A DNA stretch of 16,389 nucleotides, from positions 1 through 16,389 of the forward strand of contig DCJC01000019.1 of NCBI GenBank assembly GCA_002317355.1, written 5' to 3'. Every line of letters starts with the position of its first letter. The first letter of the stretch is position 1. Origin of the DNA: Prevotellaceae bacterium UBA1710 (lineage in GTDB: Bacteria; Bacteroidota; Bacteroidia; Bacteroidales; Bacteroidaceae). The notes under the pieces were generated by a model, which saw nothing but the letters and a program-made list of their open reading frames with translations, was not told where the DNA came from and did no database searches. This document shows positions 15,700 to 16,389 of this stretch, piece after piece. Position numbers and translations under genes: made by a program.

Positions 15700-15953
15700 C
15701 CAGCTTGCTGCTTGATGTGGGCACCTCTCCCTCTGTTTTCTTGCAGAGGGGTATTAGGCTCCCCCTTGATACCCTAACGTGGTCAGAACCGTGCAAGCAC
15801 GGCATTCGCCAGAGTCTTTCATGAAGAAAGTCAGGAGATGTTTCCTGAAGCACTGGGCTTGCCCCATTTTCATGTATTTTTCATGCGTTGGTAGCCTAAT
15901 ACCAAGTTTCATCTTTGAGGGATTGAAACTTGGGACTCTGATCAGCAAGCTGG
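15700..15953. other. inverted-repeat-rich region, candidate structured RNA or mobile-element end
   Basis: An 11-bp perfect inverted repeat (CCAGCTTGCTG at 15700-15710, CAGCAAGCTGG at 15943-15953) encloses several smaller perfect ones: CCCTCTG/CAGAGGG (15729-15735, 15744-15750), GGGTAT/ATACCC (15749-15754, 15769-15774), CCGTG/CACGG (15789-15793, 15798-15802), CTTTC/GAAAG (15816-15820, 15826-15830), TCAGGA/TCCTGA (15831-15836, 15843-15848) and CCAAGTTTCA/TGAAACTTGG (15902-15911, 15924-15933). The density is much higher than in the genes nearby. It could be a folded RNA of about 250 nt of either strand, or a relic of an intron or insertion element. A 114-codon minus-strand frame crosses it, but nothing about that frame looks protein-like. 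Confidence 0.4.
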
Positions 15954-16011
15954 AGTATGGAAATCGATAGTTACTCATCTGTCGTAGGATGGTAGCAATC
16001 GCAACAAAACA

Positions 16012-16064
16012 GCGAAGGCTAGTCAGAGATGCATCTCGCTTCTCTAACGAGCCTTCGCCGAAGG
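16012..16064 (-). terminator. terminator-like hairpin behind the right-edge gene
   Basis: GCGAAGGCT (16012-16020) and AGCCTTCGC (16050-16058) form a 9-bp perfect stem with a 29-base loop that itself holds the 12-base palindrome GAGATGCATCTC (16026-16037). On the minus strand it is followed by TGTTTTGTT, a broken T tract. It starts about 20 bases after the stop codon of the partial gene. A second, mutually exclusive hairpin (CCTTCG/CGAAGG, 16052-16064) overlaps one arm, so the structure may switch. A processing or regulatory hairpin is also possible. Confidence 0.5.
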
Positions 16065-16078
16065 TATTGTAAATTGTT

Positions 16079-16389
16079 CTATCCGCTGATAGTCGCAACG
16101 ACTGATGAGTACAGAGTTATATCACAACGCTCGCTCTTTTCGTCAGCGACTTCTGGCGGTTTATCTTCCTTGTCTGCAACAGAAGAGTCGTCATCATCCG
16201 CTGCGGCATCGACATCTATTGAAGGTGAGTCGCCTTTTTCTTCATTCTCACCTTCTGTGTTATCGCCACAAAATTTGCTTCCGCTGTCAGAGGATGCGAC
16301 TGTTGCATTTGCTTCATCTATAGAGGATTCTGATCTCTTGCCAGCGGTTTTCATTTTCGTTACCGACTTGGACTTGCCTGATTCCTTCT
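16079..16389 (-). CDS. 3' end of an unrecognised low-complexity protein (partial at window edge)
   Basis: An open frame of about 102 codons enters from the right edge and stops at 16079. An ATG at 16354 is in frame, but the frame stays open to the edge, reading KESGKSKSVTK before it, so the real start is probably outside the window. The visible part is basic and Ser/Lys-rich at first and then Ser/Asp/Glu-rich (DAAADDDDSSVADKEDKPPE), typical of a disordered C-terminal tail. No domain is recognised. It precedes a terminator-like hairpin on the same strand, which supports a real gene, but the biased composition means a chance frame cannot be ruled out. Confidence 0.4.
   Translation of the reverse strand, partial: KESGKSKSVTKMKTAGKRSESSIDEANATVASSDSGSKFCGDNTEGENEEKGDSPSIDVDAAADDDDSSVADKEDKPPEVADEKSERCDITLYSSVVATISG

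Noticed and set aside
15749..15810. Group II intron domain V on the minus strand (GCACGGTTCTGA-like end)
   Set aside because: The hairpin lacks the distal stem and the catalytic AGC triad in the expected place, and there is no reverse transcriptase or intron boundary in the window. At most it is a degenerate relic.
15902..15933. CRISPR-like repeat (a GGATTGAAAC motif inside an inverted repeat)
   Set aside because: Only one copy exists in the window and no regularly spaced repeats or cas genes are seen. It is one hairpin among many in this region.
15754..16098. A 114-codon minus-strand frame upstream of the operon
   Set aside because: It runs through the hairpin cluster and the terminator-like hairpin, has no domain or believable start context, and overlaps the stop region of the partial right-edge gene. 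The inverted repeats explain the sequence better than a protein does.

Overview
The window looks like Bacteroidota DNA, most likely Bacteroidales and possibly Prevotella-like. Three things point there: a clean Bacteroidota-type promoter (TTG, 19-base spacer, TATCTTTG) on the minus strand at 15566-15595, a protein with a type IX secretion (Por/T9SS) C-terminal sorting domain, and PorT-like outer-membrane beta-barrels plus a SpvB/TcB-type RHS lipoprotein. All convincing genes are on the minus strand, so the biology reads from right to left. The genus is inferred.

The core is one tight five-gene operon of about 13.4 kb. In order of transcription: an outer-membrane beta-barrel protein (14591-15319); a second beta-barrel protein with an uncleaved N-terminal membrane anchor and a TonB-like Pro/Lys/Glu linker (13491-14579); a secreted protein with a T9SS sorting domain (11916-13481); a 3049-residue RHS/YD toxin lipoprotein (2750-11899); and a small multi-pass membrane protein, the likely immunity protein (2283-2732). 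Gaps between genes are 9-17 bases. A strong hairpin followed by seven T residues (2164-2218) ends the unit. The giant protein joins a SpvB-like N-terminus, Ca-binding-type VCBS repeats, a TcB-middle-like segment, a YD-repeat shell and an RHS core to a variable C-terminal toxin that is a class-3 lipase with a visible Ser-Asp-His triad.

Beyond the terminator lies an apparently promoterless orphan cassette. It repeats the last 318 residues of the RHS shell/core (about 89% identical by eye) but carries a different toxin, a probable permuted papain-like/NlpC-type domain. Its own small membrane immunity protein overlaps it by 14 bases (46-507). This is the known layout of a toxin-switching reservoir in polymorphic toxin loci: recombination in the shared core could replace the lipase pair with the papain-like pair.

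Upstream of the operon (15320-16078) no gene is convincing. This stretch holds the promoter, a leader of about 240 nt, a cluster of perfect inverted repeats that could fold as one structured RNA (15700-15953), and a terminator-like hairpin (16012-16058) behind a partial, low-complexity gene that runs off the right edge. The point most worth pursuing is that a lipid-anchored Tc/RHS toxin is co-transcribed with two outer-membrane barrels and a T9SS-sorted protein, which suggests a dedicated envelope display or delivery machine.
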